A stretch of DNA of 19,835 nucleotides from Geobacillus icigianus (GCF_000750005.1 NZ_JPYA01000100.1:1-19835); one strand, 5' to 3'. Shown: positions 1 through 7,816, numbered from the stretch's first letter. A program made the numbers and translations. The notes: generated from the sequence alone by a model not told the origin.

Positions 1-99
1 TATGCCTACGGACAAGGCGGGAAATTCACCGCCGATCTGAACGCCCACATTAGCGCGCACCAACGCGAGCTGGCTGACTGGGTGGACCAACTGTCGTAA
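1..99 (+). CDS. 3' end of an unidentified plus-strand gene (partial)
   Basis: Frame 1 is open from the first base to a TAA at 97-99 and encodes 32 residues ending in ADWVDQLS. The start lies outside the window. A good intrinsic terminator begins about 20 bp after the stop, which supports a real gene end. The tail has no motif I recognise, so I give no function. The gene converges on ytmP. Confidence 0.6.
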   Translation, partial: YAYGQGGKFTADLNAHISAHQRELADWVDQLS

Positions 100-119
100 C
101 CCGGCTCTGCTCGGCCGCT

Positions 120-150
120 AATCGACCGGCTTGGGCCGGATCGGTTTTTT
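120..150 (+). terminator. intrinsic terminator of the partial upstream gene
   Basis: A GC-rich stem (CCGGC, loop ttgg, GCCGG), extended outward by AATCGA/TCGGTT pairing with one bulge, is followed by a run of six T. It sits about 20 bp after the TAA at 97-99. Confidence 0.8.
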
Positions 151-524
151 GCCCAGCGGAGCTAGGCGGCGATCTTGTTTCGGCCCCGCGTTTCTTCGCT
201 CCCTCGCGCCAGCGCCCTCCCGGCGGGCGACCGCGTGGCCAAGAACTAGAAGGCTGGTGAAAAACAACCGATTCGCTCGATTGGTTAAAAATTCCAAGTG
301 TGAAAGGGTAGCGTTGTTTGAGAAACAATGTTGGAAAGCGGTATTGCCCCTAAGTCACCAGCCTTCTAGACAACGGGTCCGTACGTTTCCTAAGTTCCGG
401 GCCCATCCGCGCTCGCCGGGCGCCAAAGGGGCGAGGGAGCCGCCGATCACCGCCTTTCGCTTACGGCTCGCTCCGTTGATCCGGGCCATCTCGGACAATC
501 CTCGCCACGGGCGACCTCTTTCGC
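151..524. other. non-coding gap between convergent genes
   Basis: Apart from repeat copy A, this gap between the partial gene and ytmP has no convincing gene. The longer open frames lack ribosome binding sites and recognisable protein. The sequences flanking copy A (about 185-230 and 405-440) are GC-rich and loosely inverted relative to each other, so the element may sit in a wider imperfect palindrome. A degenerate duplicate of the ytmP 3' end lies at about 454-477. Confidence 0.5.
246..369 (-). repeat. intergenic GGCTGGTGA element, copy A
   Basis: A perfect 15-bp terminal inverted repeat, CTAGAAGGCTGGTGA (246-260) and TCACCAGCCTTCTAG (355-369), bounds the element. On the minus strand TTTCTCAA begins exactly 39 nt from the GGCTGGTGA end (at 325-318), inside a small hairpin (TTGTTT gag AAACAA). 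This is the best-preserved copy of the family. No open frame of note lies inside it. Confidence 0.75.
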
Positions 525-1319
525 TTATGGCTCCGCTTCGTCGCCAGCCAGCACCCGTTTCACTAAATGAAGCGACTGCTCCCGCTCTTTGTCGCGGTCT
601 TTTCCCTTCGGCCAAAACAGCGAATGAAGCGCGTGAGCAAGCGTGTACCATTTGATTCGAAGGGCAAGCCCCTCGCTCCACGCCAGCCCATAACGGTCAA
701 GCCATGCGTTCCACCTAGCGCGCGGAATATACAAATAAAGCAACATGCCGATGTCGATCGCCGGATCGCCGATGACCGCGCCGTCCCAATCGATTAAATA
801 CAACGTGCCGTCATCAGCCAACAGCCAATTGTTATGGTTGATGTCGCAATGGCAAACGGCACGCTGATCGTCAGGCAGCGACCAAACGCGCTGTTCGAGC
901 CAGTCCAGCGCTTTTCGAACCAAAGGCTCCCCGCTCGGCTGGCGCCGCTGCTGCCGTTCCAGCGCAGCCAGCAGCCCGCTCGGAGGCAGCGGAGACTTGC
1001 CGAGCCGCATGAGCATGGCCGCCAGTTCCTTGGACGTATGAATTTTTCGGAGCAGCGCTGCCACTTGGCCGCTCCCCATCTCACACGGCTTGAGCTCCCG
1101 GCCGTTTAGCCACTGCTGAGCCGTAAACACATCGCCGTTTTCCAACCGTTTTGTCCAGACGAGCTTCGGAACGATCCCTTCCGCCGACAAAACGGCAAGA
1201 AACGGCGAAGAGTTCCGCTTCAAAAACAGCTTTTTCCCTTCATACTCGGCAAAATACGCATCCCCTGTAGCGCCGCCAGCCGGAGTGATCTCCCACTCCT
1301 TACCTAATAACTGTTCCAA
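525..1319 (-). CDS. ytmP: YtmP-like aminoglycoside/choline phosphotransferase family protein
   Basis: A 264-residue kinase-fold protein of the APH/choline kinase family. Visible motifs are the catalytic loop HCDINHNN (157-164, with Asp159 the presumed base and Asn164 a metal ligand) and the metal-binding IDWDG (Asp177), with a candidate ATP-binding lysine at FLKR (Lys34). The family transfers phosphate from ATP to a small hydroxylated substrate; the substrate of YtmP is not known. The start is TTG, chosen because an AGGTG ribosome site lies about 8 nt upstream and no in-frame ATG fits. It is the last gene of the minus-strand run and is separated from ytlQ by a terminator and a promoter. In B. 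subtilis ytmP lies near trmB. Resistance to aminoglycosides should not be inferred. Confidence 0.85.
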   Translation of the reverse strand: MEQLLGKEWEITPAGGATGDAYFAEYEGKKLFLKRNSSPFLAVLSAEGIVPKLVWTKRLENGDVFTAQQWLNGRELKPCEMGSGQVAALLRKIHTSKELAAMLMRLGKSPLPPSGLLAALERQQRRQPSGEPLVRKALDWLEQRVWSLPDDQRAVCHCDINHNNWLLADDGTLYLIDWDGAVIGDPAIDIGMLLYLYIPRARWNAWLDRYGLAWSEGLALRIKWYTLAHALHSLFWPKGKDRDKEREQSLHLVKRVLAGDEAEP

Positions 1320-1380
1320 AGCTTGTTCACCTGCGACTTAAAAAATAGAAAAACGTGTCCGTTTGCTTCTTGCGCACAAA

Positions 1381-1407
1381 TAAAAAGGACGGCTATGCCG
1401 CGTCCTT
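1381..1407 (-). terminator. intrinsic terminator between ytlQ and ytmP
   Basis: A 7-bp perfect stem AAGGACG/CGTCCTT with a 9-nt loop is followed, on the minus strand, by TTTTTATTT. It lies 140 bp after the ytlQ stop and 62 bp before the ytmP start. Because the candidate ytmP promoter is upstream of it, ytmP transcripts would also have to cross it. Confidence 0.7.
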
Positions 1408-1427
1408 CTTCCGTTCATTTTACTTGT

Positions 1428-1457
1428 ATTATACTGAAATACCGCCCCGGCATGCAA
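1428..1457 (-). promoter_or_regulatory. candidate sigma-A promoter for ytmP
   Basis: On the minus strand TTGCAT, an 18-nt spacer and a perfect TATAAT. The -10 is strong, the -35 only shares TTG. Transcription would begin near 1421 and run into the hairpin at 1407-1381 before reaching ytmP. Confidence 0.45.
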
Positions 1458-1546
1458 ACATTTTTCGTGCCCGCCTCCATGCCGAAAACTGCCAACTTCC
1501 GAGCGAACCACCGGTGCCCCAAATACGTCGAGCGCGCTTCCATCGC

Positions 1547-2464
1547 TCATGATCCGCCTTCCTCGCTATCCGCCCAGGCAAGCCGCTCATCGTAAAAACT
1601 GGCGCAATGGCGAAGCAACGCGGCCGCTGCCTTCAGCTGCCCATGGCGAAGCGGAAGCGGAGAACGGCGCAGCCGCGAAAACCATTCATCATAATTTCGC
1701 TTATCAATATAGTGAACGAACGGAAACAAACCGCCGCTGTCGACATAGCCATACCGGTTGAGGAGCACCGGGTGAAGCGGCCAATCGATCCCTTCTTTTT
1801 CAAAAATATCGGTCACGACCCGAACCGTTCGTCGCAGCGACGCCACCGGACTGACCCGCTTCCGCTCAACCGCTCCAGCTCGCTCGACCCAAAAGCGCCC
1901 GGTCGAGGCGATGATGATGTTATCACGCGCTCCTTCAGCGAAGACGAGACACCAAGCGGCCGTCGGCGTCACCACCACCGTGTCCAATTCCACCGCCGCC
2001 CGCCCAACGATAGCGACCGGTCGATAAAAACATAAATGCGTGTCTGGAAACCGCTGCAACAAATATTTCAGCGTTTCATCTCTGTATAGCGACTCATCGA
2101 AAGACGAAGCATGCCCGACCGTTGAACTCGCCCAACGAAGTTGCAGTGCGAACATCTCCTCTAGAAACTGCCGCTTCAATTCATCCAATGTCGAAGCCCC
2201 CGGCGACGCTGCCGGCGGCTCGTCCGCGACCTCATCAGCGCGCCGCCGAAACAGCCGCTCCCACCACGACGGCTGATCAAGCCAATCTTCCCTAATTTCA
2301 ATCGTGCCACCGCTCCCCCTATCCCACTCTTCTCGCTCCGCCTCCCATCGCGCCTTCGCCCGCTCCCACTGCCGCCTTTTCAAGCGGATGAATTCCGGCA
2401 CATAATGATAAATGTCCGTTTCATAGCGAGAAATGCAATCCCGCAGCTTGATGAGCTGTGCCAT
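1547..2464 (-). CDS. ytlQ: YtlQ-like protein with NERD-like segment
   Basis: A 305-residue protein resembling B. subtilis YtlQ, beginning MAQLIKLRDCISRYE. The frame stays open further upstream, but that part is arginine-rich shadow of thpR, so I place the start at ATG 2464. This ATG follows AAGGAGG by only two bases, unusually tight. The N-terminal 50 residues are charged and probably helical; residues 60-95 are acidic and low in complexity. Around 159-190, ELDTVVVTPT followed by hydrophobic strands resembles the core of nuclease-related NERD domains, although the usual ExK is not clear. Function is unknown. It starts 13 bp after the thpR stop, so the two are co-transcribed. The family name is from memory and the NERD link is tentative. 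Confidence 0.75.
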   Translation of the reverse strand: MAQLIKLRDCISRYETDIYHYVPEFIRLKRRQWERAKARWEAEREEWDRGSGGTIEIREDWLDQPSWWERLFRRRADEVADEPPAASPGASTLDELKRQFLEEMFALQLRWASSTVGHASSFDESLYRDETLKYLLQRFPDTHLCFYRPVAIVGRAAVELDTVVVTPTAAWCLVFAEGARDNIIIASTGRFWVERAGAVERKRVSPVASLRRTVRVVTDIFEKEGIDWPLHPVLLNRYGYVDSGGLFPFVHYIDKRNYDEWFSRLRRSPLPLRHGQLKAAAALLRHCASFYDERLAWADSEEGGS

Positions 2465-2477
2465 GGCCTCCTTCCTC

Positions 2478-3065
2478 CTACCGCTTGCTGGCCGTCGGCG
2501 TCCCAAGCAGCGGGAACGCGGCCATCGCTTCATACTTCGGCGTCCGCTCCATATTCGTCCGATACAGCACGATTTCGGGCACAGAAAACGTCGCCGAAGC
2601 GGGCGCCAATGGGCGAAGACAGTCCGGCGCAAACGGCTCTTCCCCTTGCCAGCGGCGGGCGATCGTAATATGCGGGGCAAACGGGCGCCGATCGAGGGAA
2701 AAGCCAAGGCGGAGGCACGCTTCGTACACATCGCGCTGCAGCGCGCGCAGCGGCTCGCTTTCGATGACGCCTTGCCAAAAAACGCGCGGCGCCTTCCGCT
2801 CCCCAAACGTCCCTAATCTAGCGAGCTGAAGGGAAAACGAGGCATGATGGGCGGTCGTTGCCGCTAACGCCTCAGAAAGCGGCACCATCTGATCCGGCGG
2901 CACATCGCCCAAAAAAGCGAGAGTAATATGGTAGTCTTTTTCGTGCACCCATGTTCGGAACGGCAGCGATGGCGCCGCCTGATCCGCAAAGCGAGCCATG
3001 GCTTGCTTTGCCTCATCCGTCAATGGAACCGCGATAAAATAATGAGTCCGTTTCAATCTGTTCAC
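2478..3065 (-). CDS. thpR: RNA 2',3'-cyclic 3'-phosphodiesterase (2H family, ThpR/LigT)
   Basis: About 195 residues with the two signature HxTx motifs of 2H phosphoesterases: HITL at 46-49 and HITI at 132-135. Family members open RNA 2',3'-cyclic phosphates and some ligate tRNA halves in vitro; the enzyme is cytoplasmic. The B. subtilis counterpart is YtlP. The listed start is a GTG that overlaps the stop of the MFS gene by four bases (GTGA), suggesting translational coupling. A TTG three codons on (3056) gives MKRTHYF and has AGGTG six bases upstream, a geometry like that of ytmP, so it may be the true start. Either choice keeps the whole domain. Confidence 0.9.
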   Translation of the reverse strand: MNRLKRTHYFIAVPLTDEAKQAMARFADQAAPSLPFRTWVHEKDYHITLAFLGDVPPDQMVPLSEALAATTAHHASFSLQLARLGTFGERKAPRVFWQGVIESEPLRALQRDVYEACLRLGFSLDRRPFAPHITIARRWQGEEPFAPDCLRPLAPASATFSVPEIVLYRTNMERTPKYEAMAAFPLLGTPTASKR

Positions 3066-4270
3066 CTGCCCATTTGATCCTCTCGTTTTCTAAGCGCCAA
3101 AAGCACCGCGGCGCCAGCGAGCGTACAGACACCAAAAAACGAATAGACCGCGCCCATCCCCCAGCGCTCGAGCAAATAACCGCCCACCAGCGTGCAAAAC
3201 CACGCGCCCAAGCCGTTGCTGACTGCCGAGTACAGCGCCACAGCCGTCGCCTGCACGGGCTCTGGTGCCAAGCGGCGCGCCCACTGGAGCGCGGTTGGAA
3301 TCGCCAGCCCGACCGAACACCCTTGAACCACTGCCGTCATATACACAAGCCAAAGGGGGGGATCGGCGACATACAGCCACCAGCGGGCAGCCGACACGAA
3401 CGCCGCAAACAGCAACAGACGGGCCATGCCGAAGCGCAGAATGAGGCGATCGGCCGCTTTCATAAACGGCGCCTCGCTGCCAGCCGCGAGCAAAAAAGCA
3501 ACCCCGATGCCGGTGAGCGTTCCCCCGAGCTCATGAATGAGCAGCCCGAAATATGAGTTGTTGGCCAAAATCGGGCCGAACAGCAAAAAGACGGCCACCA
3601 ACAACAAACGGAACGGGCGAATCGACAGCAACCCGCCGATAGCGCGCCTCGTCAACCGCCCCGTCGGCGCCGCCTGCGAGCGCGGCAGCCGGGCAGCCAA
3701 CGCGGCCGCCGCCAACAGCATCGCCGAAAATGCGTAAAAGATGGCGGCGAATCCGAAACGCTCGGACAACCAACCGGACAAAAGAACCGCTGCGGCGAAT
3801 CCGAGCGACCCCCAAAGCCGAATCGCACCGTAGTTTCCCCCTCGCGTCCGCACATGCTCAAGAGCGATGCTATCGGAAAGCGGCACGATGGCGCTTTGCG
3901 CCGCTGAAAGAAGAACGGTCAGCACCACAAACGCCCGATACCCATCGGCGAACGAATACAACCATCCGAACAGCGCCGCCAGCCCAAGCGCCATCATCAA
4001 CAACCCGACCGGCTTGCGCGTATAGTCGGCAGCCATCCCCCACAGCGGTTGCGCCGCCATCGTCACAATCGGGGGGAGCGACATGATCCAGCCGATGGCC
4101 GTCCCCGCCAAGCGCGCCTCTTCCTGCAAATAGAGGGACAACAGCGGAAACAATGCGCCAAACGCGAAAAAAATCAAGAAATAAAAGAGCGGGAACATCG
4201 ATTTTCGCTCCGCCGCATGCTTCAGAGCTTTTCGATCGGAGAAACAATGCTCAAGAACATCATGTGCCAT
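3062..4270 (-). CDS. MFS transporter (MFS_1-like / HcaT-type)
   Basis: A 402-residue, strongly hydrophobic protein with about twelve membrane segments, starting FPLLYF-like near residue 25 and ending in a basic tail. Loop motifs typical of the superfamily are visible, such as GxxADxxxRK after helix 2 (GMAADYTRKP) and the paired small-residue helices. It resembles the MFS_1-like group that includes the phenylpropionate permease HcaT and nucleoside or sugar H+ symporters, but no substrate can be read from sequence. I set the start at ATG 4270 (MAHDVLEH), preceded by GGGCGGTGA; the frame is open further but upstream sequence lacks hydrophobic character or a site. It follows pepV by 91 bp and overlaps thpR by 4 bp, so it belongs to the pepV run and may move a peptide or amino-acid product. 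Confidence 0.85.
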   Translation of the reverse strand: MAHDVLEHCFSDRKALKHAAERKSMFPLFYFLIFFAFGALFPLLSLYLQEEARLAGTAIGWIMSLPPIVTMAAQPLWGMAADYTRKPVGLLMMALGLAALFGWLYSFADGYRAFVVLTVLLSAAQSAIVPLSDSIALEHVRTRGGNYGAIRLWGSLGFAAAVLLSGWLSERFGFAAIFYAFSAMLLAAAALAARLPRSQAAPTGRLTRRAIGGLLSIRPFRLLLVAVFLLFGPILANNSYFGLLIHELGGTLTGIGVAFLLAAGSEAPFMKAADRLILRFGMARLLLFAAFVSAARWWLYVADPPLWLVYMTAVVQGCSVGLAIPTALQWARRLAPEPVQATAVALYSAVSNGLGAWFCTLVGGYLLERWGMGAVYSFFGVCTLAGAAVLLALRKREDQMGR

Positions 4271-4361
4271 GTCGTCACCGCCCTTTTTAGTGAAAAGCCA
4301 AGAAAACACGTTTTTCACAAACGTTTGCCGCCCTCGTGTCGCGAGAGCCGAGCCGGGATGG

Positions 4362-5777
4362 CTATCGCGCCAATTCATAAATCGCTTGCGCATAAATGGC
4401 GGTCGCTTTGATTACATCGTCTATGTCGATGTATTCATCTTTTTGATGGGCGACATCGGGCCGACCGGGAAACAACGCGCCAAACGCTACGCCGGCATTG
4501 AGCGCGCGGGCATACGTTCCCCCGCCGATGGCCAATAGGCGAGCCGGCTCGCCGGTCTGCTCCTCATAGACGCGCTGCAGCGTGCGAATCCACTCTTGAT
4601 CGGGCTTAACGTAATGCGGCTTCGTATCGGAAAACCGGCCAAGCGTCAAGCCGGATCGAGCCGCTTTGTCGGAAAGCGTGCGCCGGATCGACTCGCCATC
4701 CGCCGTCACCGGATAGCGAATATTTAGCCCCACGGTTCCGCCGCGCTCGCGGTCATACGACAACAAACCAACGTTCACGGTCAACTCGCCGCTCGCCTCA
4801 TCGCGATAGGCAAGGCCGAGCCGCCGGCCGCGCGTATCGCCGGCAAAGGTTGCTGCAACAAACTCGACAAACGGGCGGCTGCGGCCATCAAGCGGAAGAA
4901 GCGCCAAAAACTCCATCAACGCCACACCGGCGTTTGTTCCTTTCTCCGGCTCCGCTCCATGGGCCGACACTCCTTCAAGCGCCAGCGTCACCGTTTCGTC
5001 CGCCCGGCTCGCCGTGCCGTTTAGCCCGCGCGCCCGGCAAAACGCTTCATACCGGCGGATCCATTCGTCCGCCCCCTTCGCCCCTTTCATGACGACCTCG
5101 GCCGCATCAGGCACCATATTATAGCGGCGGCCGGCTTGAAACGAGACAAGCGTCGCCCCTTCCCCCTCTTTCTCGCCGTCCGGCCGGTAGATCAAATCGG
5201 CGTCAATGATTCCTTTTTCCGCATGGATAATCGGAAAATCGGCATCAGGCACAAACCCGACGTCCGGCATTTCTTCATGCTCGAAATAATGGCGGACGCA
5301 CCGCCACTCGCTCTCTTCGTCGCCCCCGATGATAAGGCGCACCCGCTTGTTCAACGGCAACCCGAGCTCTTTGACGATTTTCATCGCGTAAAACGCCGCC
5401 ACCGTCGGGCCTTTGTCATCGATCGCCCCCCGCCCGTAAAGGCGACCGTTTTTGACCTCGGCGGCAAACGGGTCAACGGTCCAGCCGTCACCCGCCGGCA
5501 CAACATCGATATGACCGAGCACGCCAATGAGCGCCTCCCCGTTCCCCATCTCCAAATGCCCGGCGAATCCATCGACATTTTTCACGCGAAATCCTTCTTC
5601 GCGACCGCGGCGGAGCAAATAGTCAAGCGCTTCAGCCACCTTCAGGCCAAACGGCGCGCCCGGACCCGCGCTGCGGTCATCGCGAACGCTCGGGATGCGG
5701 ACGAGAGCTTGCAGCTCGCGAACTAGCTCATCCTTCCGCTTCCGCGCCTCTTCGAACCAATCGATGTTTACCGTCAT
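4362..5777 (-). CDS. pepV: dipeptidase PepV (M20 family, di-zinc)
   Basis: A 471-residue metallopeptidase that hydrolyses dipeptides with a free N-terminus in the cytoplasm, supplying amino acids. Ligand and catalytic residues of M20 enzymes are all present: GHIDVVP (His89, Asp91), GAIDDKGP (bridging Asp near 120), GGDEES (general base Glu154, ligand Glu155), an Asp at 178-180, SAHGAEP (His273 in the lid domain) and VAHQKDEY (His444). Length fits Lactobacillus PepV and B. subtilis YtjP. The start ATG follows a purine-rich GGAGGGGGAAGGG. The leader upstream contains repeat copy B, and a possible promoter lies near 6069-6099. The next gene in the run is the MFS transporter. Confidence 0.93.
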   Translation of the reverse strand: MTVNIDWFEEARKRKDELVRELQALVRIPSVRDDRSAGPGAPFGLKVAEALDYLLRRGREEGFRVKNVDGFAGHLEMGNGEALIGVLGHIDVVPAGDGWTVDPFAAEVKNGRLYGRGAIDDKGPTVAAFYAMKIVKELGLPLNKRVRLIIGGDEESEWRCVRHYFEHEEMPDVGFVPDADFPIIHAEKGIIDADLIYRPDGEKEGEGATLVSFQAGRRYNMVPDAAEVVMKGAKGADEWIRRYEAFCRARGLNGTASRADETVTLALEGVSAHGAEPEKGTNAGVALMEFLALLPLDGRSRPFVEFVAATFAGDTRGRRLGLAYRDEASGELTVNVGLLSYDRERGGTVGLNIRYPVTADGESIRRTLSDKAARSGLTLGRFSDTKPHYVKPDQEWIRTLQRVYEEQTGEPARLLAIGGGTYARALNAGVAFGALFPGRPDVAHQKDEYIDIDDVIKATAIYAQAIYELAR

Positions 5778-5801
5778 TCCCTTCCCCCTCCAGTCCTATA
5801 A

Positions 5802-5922
5802 GGTTGGTGAAAAATCGCTGCCTTGATCGATGATGGAACGCGCAAACATAGAGGCTGATGAAACAAGCTTTTCGACTTGAGAAACGGTTCCGGTAAGCGG
5901 TTGCGCGAGTCAATCACCGGCC
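5802..5922 (-). repeat. intergenic GGCTGGTGA element, copy B
   Basis: On the minus strand it runs from GGCCGGTGAT (5922) to TTTTTCACCAACC (5802), 121 bp. TTTCTCAA starts 39 nt from the 5' end (5884-5877), the same spacing as copies A and F. It lies in the pepV leader, 25 bp before the start codon. Confidence 0.65.
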
Positions 5923-6314
5923 TCCGATAAGCCATTCAAACACGATCTGCCGGCCAAGAGCGCAGCCAGCTCGCCTCATTTCTCCGTCGACAACCGCGGG
6001 AAAAACCGGCCAAGCCGGATCGCTTCCCCGCCTTCGGGTCCGAACGATCTTCCAGCCGTCTCCGGTCCAGTATCATCGTGGTTTTCCATCTGTTGTCAAC
6101 GTACCATATCAAAAAAAAGAAGTCAAAATGTTTCGTTTGTCACCATTTGTTTTCGATTCGGCAACAAAAAGTTTAAATTTTTCGTGAATACGGGCAAACG
6201 GGTAGCATTTTTCCAGCCGTTTCGTGTACAATGGTAACAAACAGAGAAAGACATCTCTCATCTGCCAGCTGTCGGTTGTGCCATGCGAATGATGCTAAGA
6301 TAGGGAGTGGTCTT
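5923..6314. other. divergent intergenic region between pepV and ytzE
   Basis: No gene is visible. It holds the candidate pepV promoter, an AT-rich tract at 6105-6190, a GTTTAA-N15-GGGCAA pair (6171-6197) that loosely resembles a sigma-B promoter, and TACAAT at 6227-6232, a likely -10 for ytzE without a good -35. Confidence 0.4.
6069..6099 (-). promoter_or_regulatory. candidate promoter for the pepV run
   Basis: On the minus strand a perfect TTGACA (6099-6094), a long 19-nt spacer and GATACT (6074-6069, four of six). If used, the transcript has a leader of about 285 nt that contains repeat copy B. Confidence 0.35.
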
Positions 6315-6536
6315 TTGAAACCTTCCACACACCGGATGCTTACCCGGATCAAATCCGTGTATATGTACATTAGTGAAAAAGGAACGGTGACGACCCAGGA
6401 ACTGGTTGAGGAGTTCGGCACCACCCCAAGAACGATTCAGCGCGACTTAAACGTGCTTATGTACAATGATCTCGTTCGCAGCCCGAGCAAGGGCAAATGG
6501 ACGACCACCAACAAAAAAGTGCGCATTTCCTCTTGA
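6315..6536 (+). CDS. ytzE: YtzE-like DeoR-type helix-turn-helix protein
   Basis: A 73-residue protein that is little more than an HTH: residues 24-50 (TVTTQELVEEFGTTPRTIQR plus the following helix) match the N-terminal DNA-binding part of DeoR regulators, and no effector domain follows. It closely resembles B. subtilis YtzE. The start is TTG 6315, giving MKPSTHRMLTRIKSVYM, with GGGAGTGG just upstream; the in-frame ATG at 6231 lies in the probable promoter and has no site. It diverges from pepV and converges on ytzG. Its target is unknown; lacking a sensor domain it may be a simple DNA-binding repressor. Confidence 0.85.
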   Translation: MKPSTHRMLTRIKSVYMYISEKGTVTTQELVEEFGTTPRTIQRDLNVLMYNDLVRSPSKGKWTTTNKKVRISS

Positions 6537-6729
6537 TCTGTTGGTGCCAAAAAGGCTGGCAAACGCGCCGCTTCTGGCCCGAACAGAGCGGAAATGGCGA
6601 GGAAAAACAGACGGCCCAAGCGCCTTCTCGCCTGCACTCCTTGTCCGCCTGACTGCCGGCCTGCGGGATGAGGCAAGATGAGAGAAGCAAGTCCTGACGA
6701 ACGGAGATTCATTCCTTTTCCATAAAACA

Positions 6730-6757
6730 GGAACCCCTTGCTAGGTTCCTTTTTTTT
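6730..6757 (+). terminator. intrinsic terminator overlapping the ytzG stop
   Basis: Stem GGAACC (6730-6735) / GGTTCC (6744-6749) followed by eight T on the plus strand. It would end plus-strand transcripts from ytzE about 190 bp after its stop. The ytzG stop codon (6741-6743) lies in its loop. Between 6537 and 6729 I see no gene. Confidence 0.75.
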
Positions 6758-7487
6758 CGTTGCTGTTCGGCCGGTACTGCTTCAGCAGCTTGATCTCTTC
6801 CTCCGTCAATTCGCGATATTCCCCCACCGCCAAATCCGGATCAAGGAAAAGCGGCCCCATCCGCACTCGCTTCAAATAGACGACGCGCTTGCCGACCGCT
6901 CGAAACATCCGCTTCACTTGATGAAACTTCCCTTCTGTGATCGTCAGCTCGACGTCCGAACGAAGGCCCGATCTCAACACGACGAGCTCGGCCGGCTTCG
7001 CTTCATAGCCGTCATCGAGCACGACACCGCGCCGAAACGCCTTCACGTCGTCTTCCGTCACCTCACCGTCGATGATCGCCACATACGTCTTCGGCACGTG
7101 CTTTTTTGGCGACAGCAGCTGATGAGCGAGCGCGCCGTCATTGGTGAGCAGCAGAAGCCCTTCCGTGTCTTTGTCAAGCCGTCCGACCGGAAACGGGGCA
7201 AACCGCCGATCCTCGTCCTCTAACAAATCAATGACCGTCTCCTCGACGGGGTCTTCCGTCGCCGAGACGACACCAGGCGGTTTGTTCATCAGCAAATAAA
7301 TATACGGTTTATACTCGACCGGTTCTCCCCACACCGTCACGGTCTGCTCCTCCGGTCGCACTTTTGTTTTCGCATCGTGGACCGGTGCTCCGTCCACTTT
7401 CACGGCACCGGATTTCAGCAACTTCTTTACTTCCTTCCTCGTCCCGTATCCCATATGGGCGAGCAGTTTGTCAATGCGCAAATCCAC
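6741..7487 (-). CDS. ytzG: RsuA-type 16S rRNA pseudouridine synthase
   Basis: A 248-residue enzyme that converts a uridine in rRNA to pseudouridine. An N-terminal S4 RNA-binding domain (RIDKLLAHMGYGTRKEVKKL onward) is followed by the synthase core with PVGRLDKDTEGLLLLTND, whose Asp (about residue 105) is catalytic. It groups with B. subtilis YtzG/RsuA, and the E. coli RsuA target is U516 of 16S rRNA; the site here is inferred. I start at GTG 7487 (MDLRIDK) because GGAGGG lies eight bases upstream; an ATG at 7502 overlaps that site and is unlikely. Its stop is in the loop of a convergent terminator. Confidence 0.9.
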   Translation of the reverse strand: MDLRIDKLLAHMGYGTRKEVKKLLKSGAVKVDGAPVHDAKTKVRPEEQTVTVWGEPVEYKPYIYLLMNKPPGVVSATEDPVEETVIDLLEDEDRRFAPFPVGRLDKDTEGLLLLTNDGALAHQLLSPKKHVPKTYVAIIDGEVTEDDVKAFRRGVVLDDGYEAKPAELVVLRSGLRSDVELTITEGKFHQVKRMFRAVGKRVVYLKRVRMGPLFLDPDLAVGEYRELTEEEIKLLKQYRPNSNEKKGT

Positions 7488-7550
7488 AGGAACTCCCTCC
7501 AAAAAAACGGATTCTCTGGGCGTTCATCTAGTCCGCTTTCGCCTTGTTTC

Positions 7551-7558
7551 CATACACT
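7551..7558 (+). promoter_or_regulatory. candidate sporulation (sigma-E/sigma-K) -10 element
   Basis: CATACACT followed by AT fits both the sigma-E -10 consensus (CATACAnT) and the sigma-K -10 (CATAnnnTA). It stands 33 bp before the ATG of the coiled-coil gene, a sensible distance. No convincing -35 is visible, so this is a weak call. Confidence 0.35.
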
Positions 7559-7590
7559 ATGAGGGAAACATACAGAAAGGGGTTTTGCTC

Positions 7591-7800
7591 ATGAACGAAT
7601 ATTACCACGTTCCGGTGTTTGACAGCTATCGTCAACAACCGCCAGCCGGCCAATTCTGGCCCGGGTATCCCGGTGGGCCGTTTGCCGGTTGGGCGCGCCG
7701 CATCGAACGGCTCGAGCGGGCCGTCGAACGGCTCGACCGGCGGCTCGACCGAGTGGAAAGCCGCCTCGACCGCATCGAGCGCCGGCTCGGCCTCTCGTAA
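7591..7800 (+). CDS. small coiled-coil protein, unknown function
   Basis: 69 residues, start ATG 7591 with AAAGGGG eight bases upstream. Residues 1-36 are rich in Tyr, Pro, Gly and aromatic residues (YYHVPVF, GQFWPGYPGGPF). Residues 38-67 are a charged coiled coil with Leu/Ile/Val at heptad spacing (RIERLERAVERLDRRLDRV and on), so it probably oligomerises. There is no signal peptide or cysteine. The architecture resembles small spore-coat-associated proteins of Bacillaceae, and the possible mother-cell -10 upstream agrees, but I do not recognise the family. It is monocistronic, with a strong terminator 17 bp after its stop. Confidence 0.75.
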   Translation: MNEYYHVPVFDSYRQQPPAGQFWPGYPGGPFAGWARRIERLERAVERLDRRLDRVESRLDRIERRLGLS

Positions 7801-7816
7801 GCCGCATTGGTAACAC

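Noticed and set aside
525..1319. Aminoglycoside resistance gene
   Set aside because: The kinase motifs are shared by the whole APH/choline kinase family and the chromosomal context is that of ytmP.
1547..2806. Longer 419-residue version of the YtlQ protein
   Set aside because: The first 114 residues are an Arg/Cys-rich shadow of thpR; the YtlQ-like start is at 2464.
6171..6197. Sigma-B promoter GTTTAA-N15-GGGCAA upstream of ytzE
   Set aside because: The -10 matches only four of six and the spacing is long; not called as a feature in its own right.
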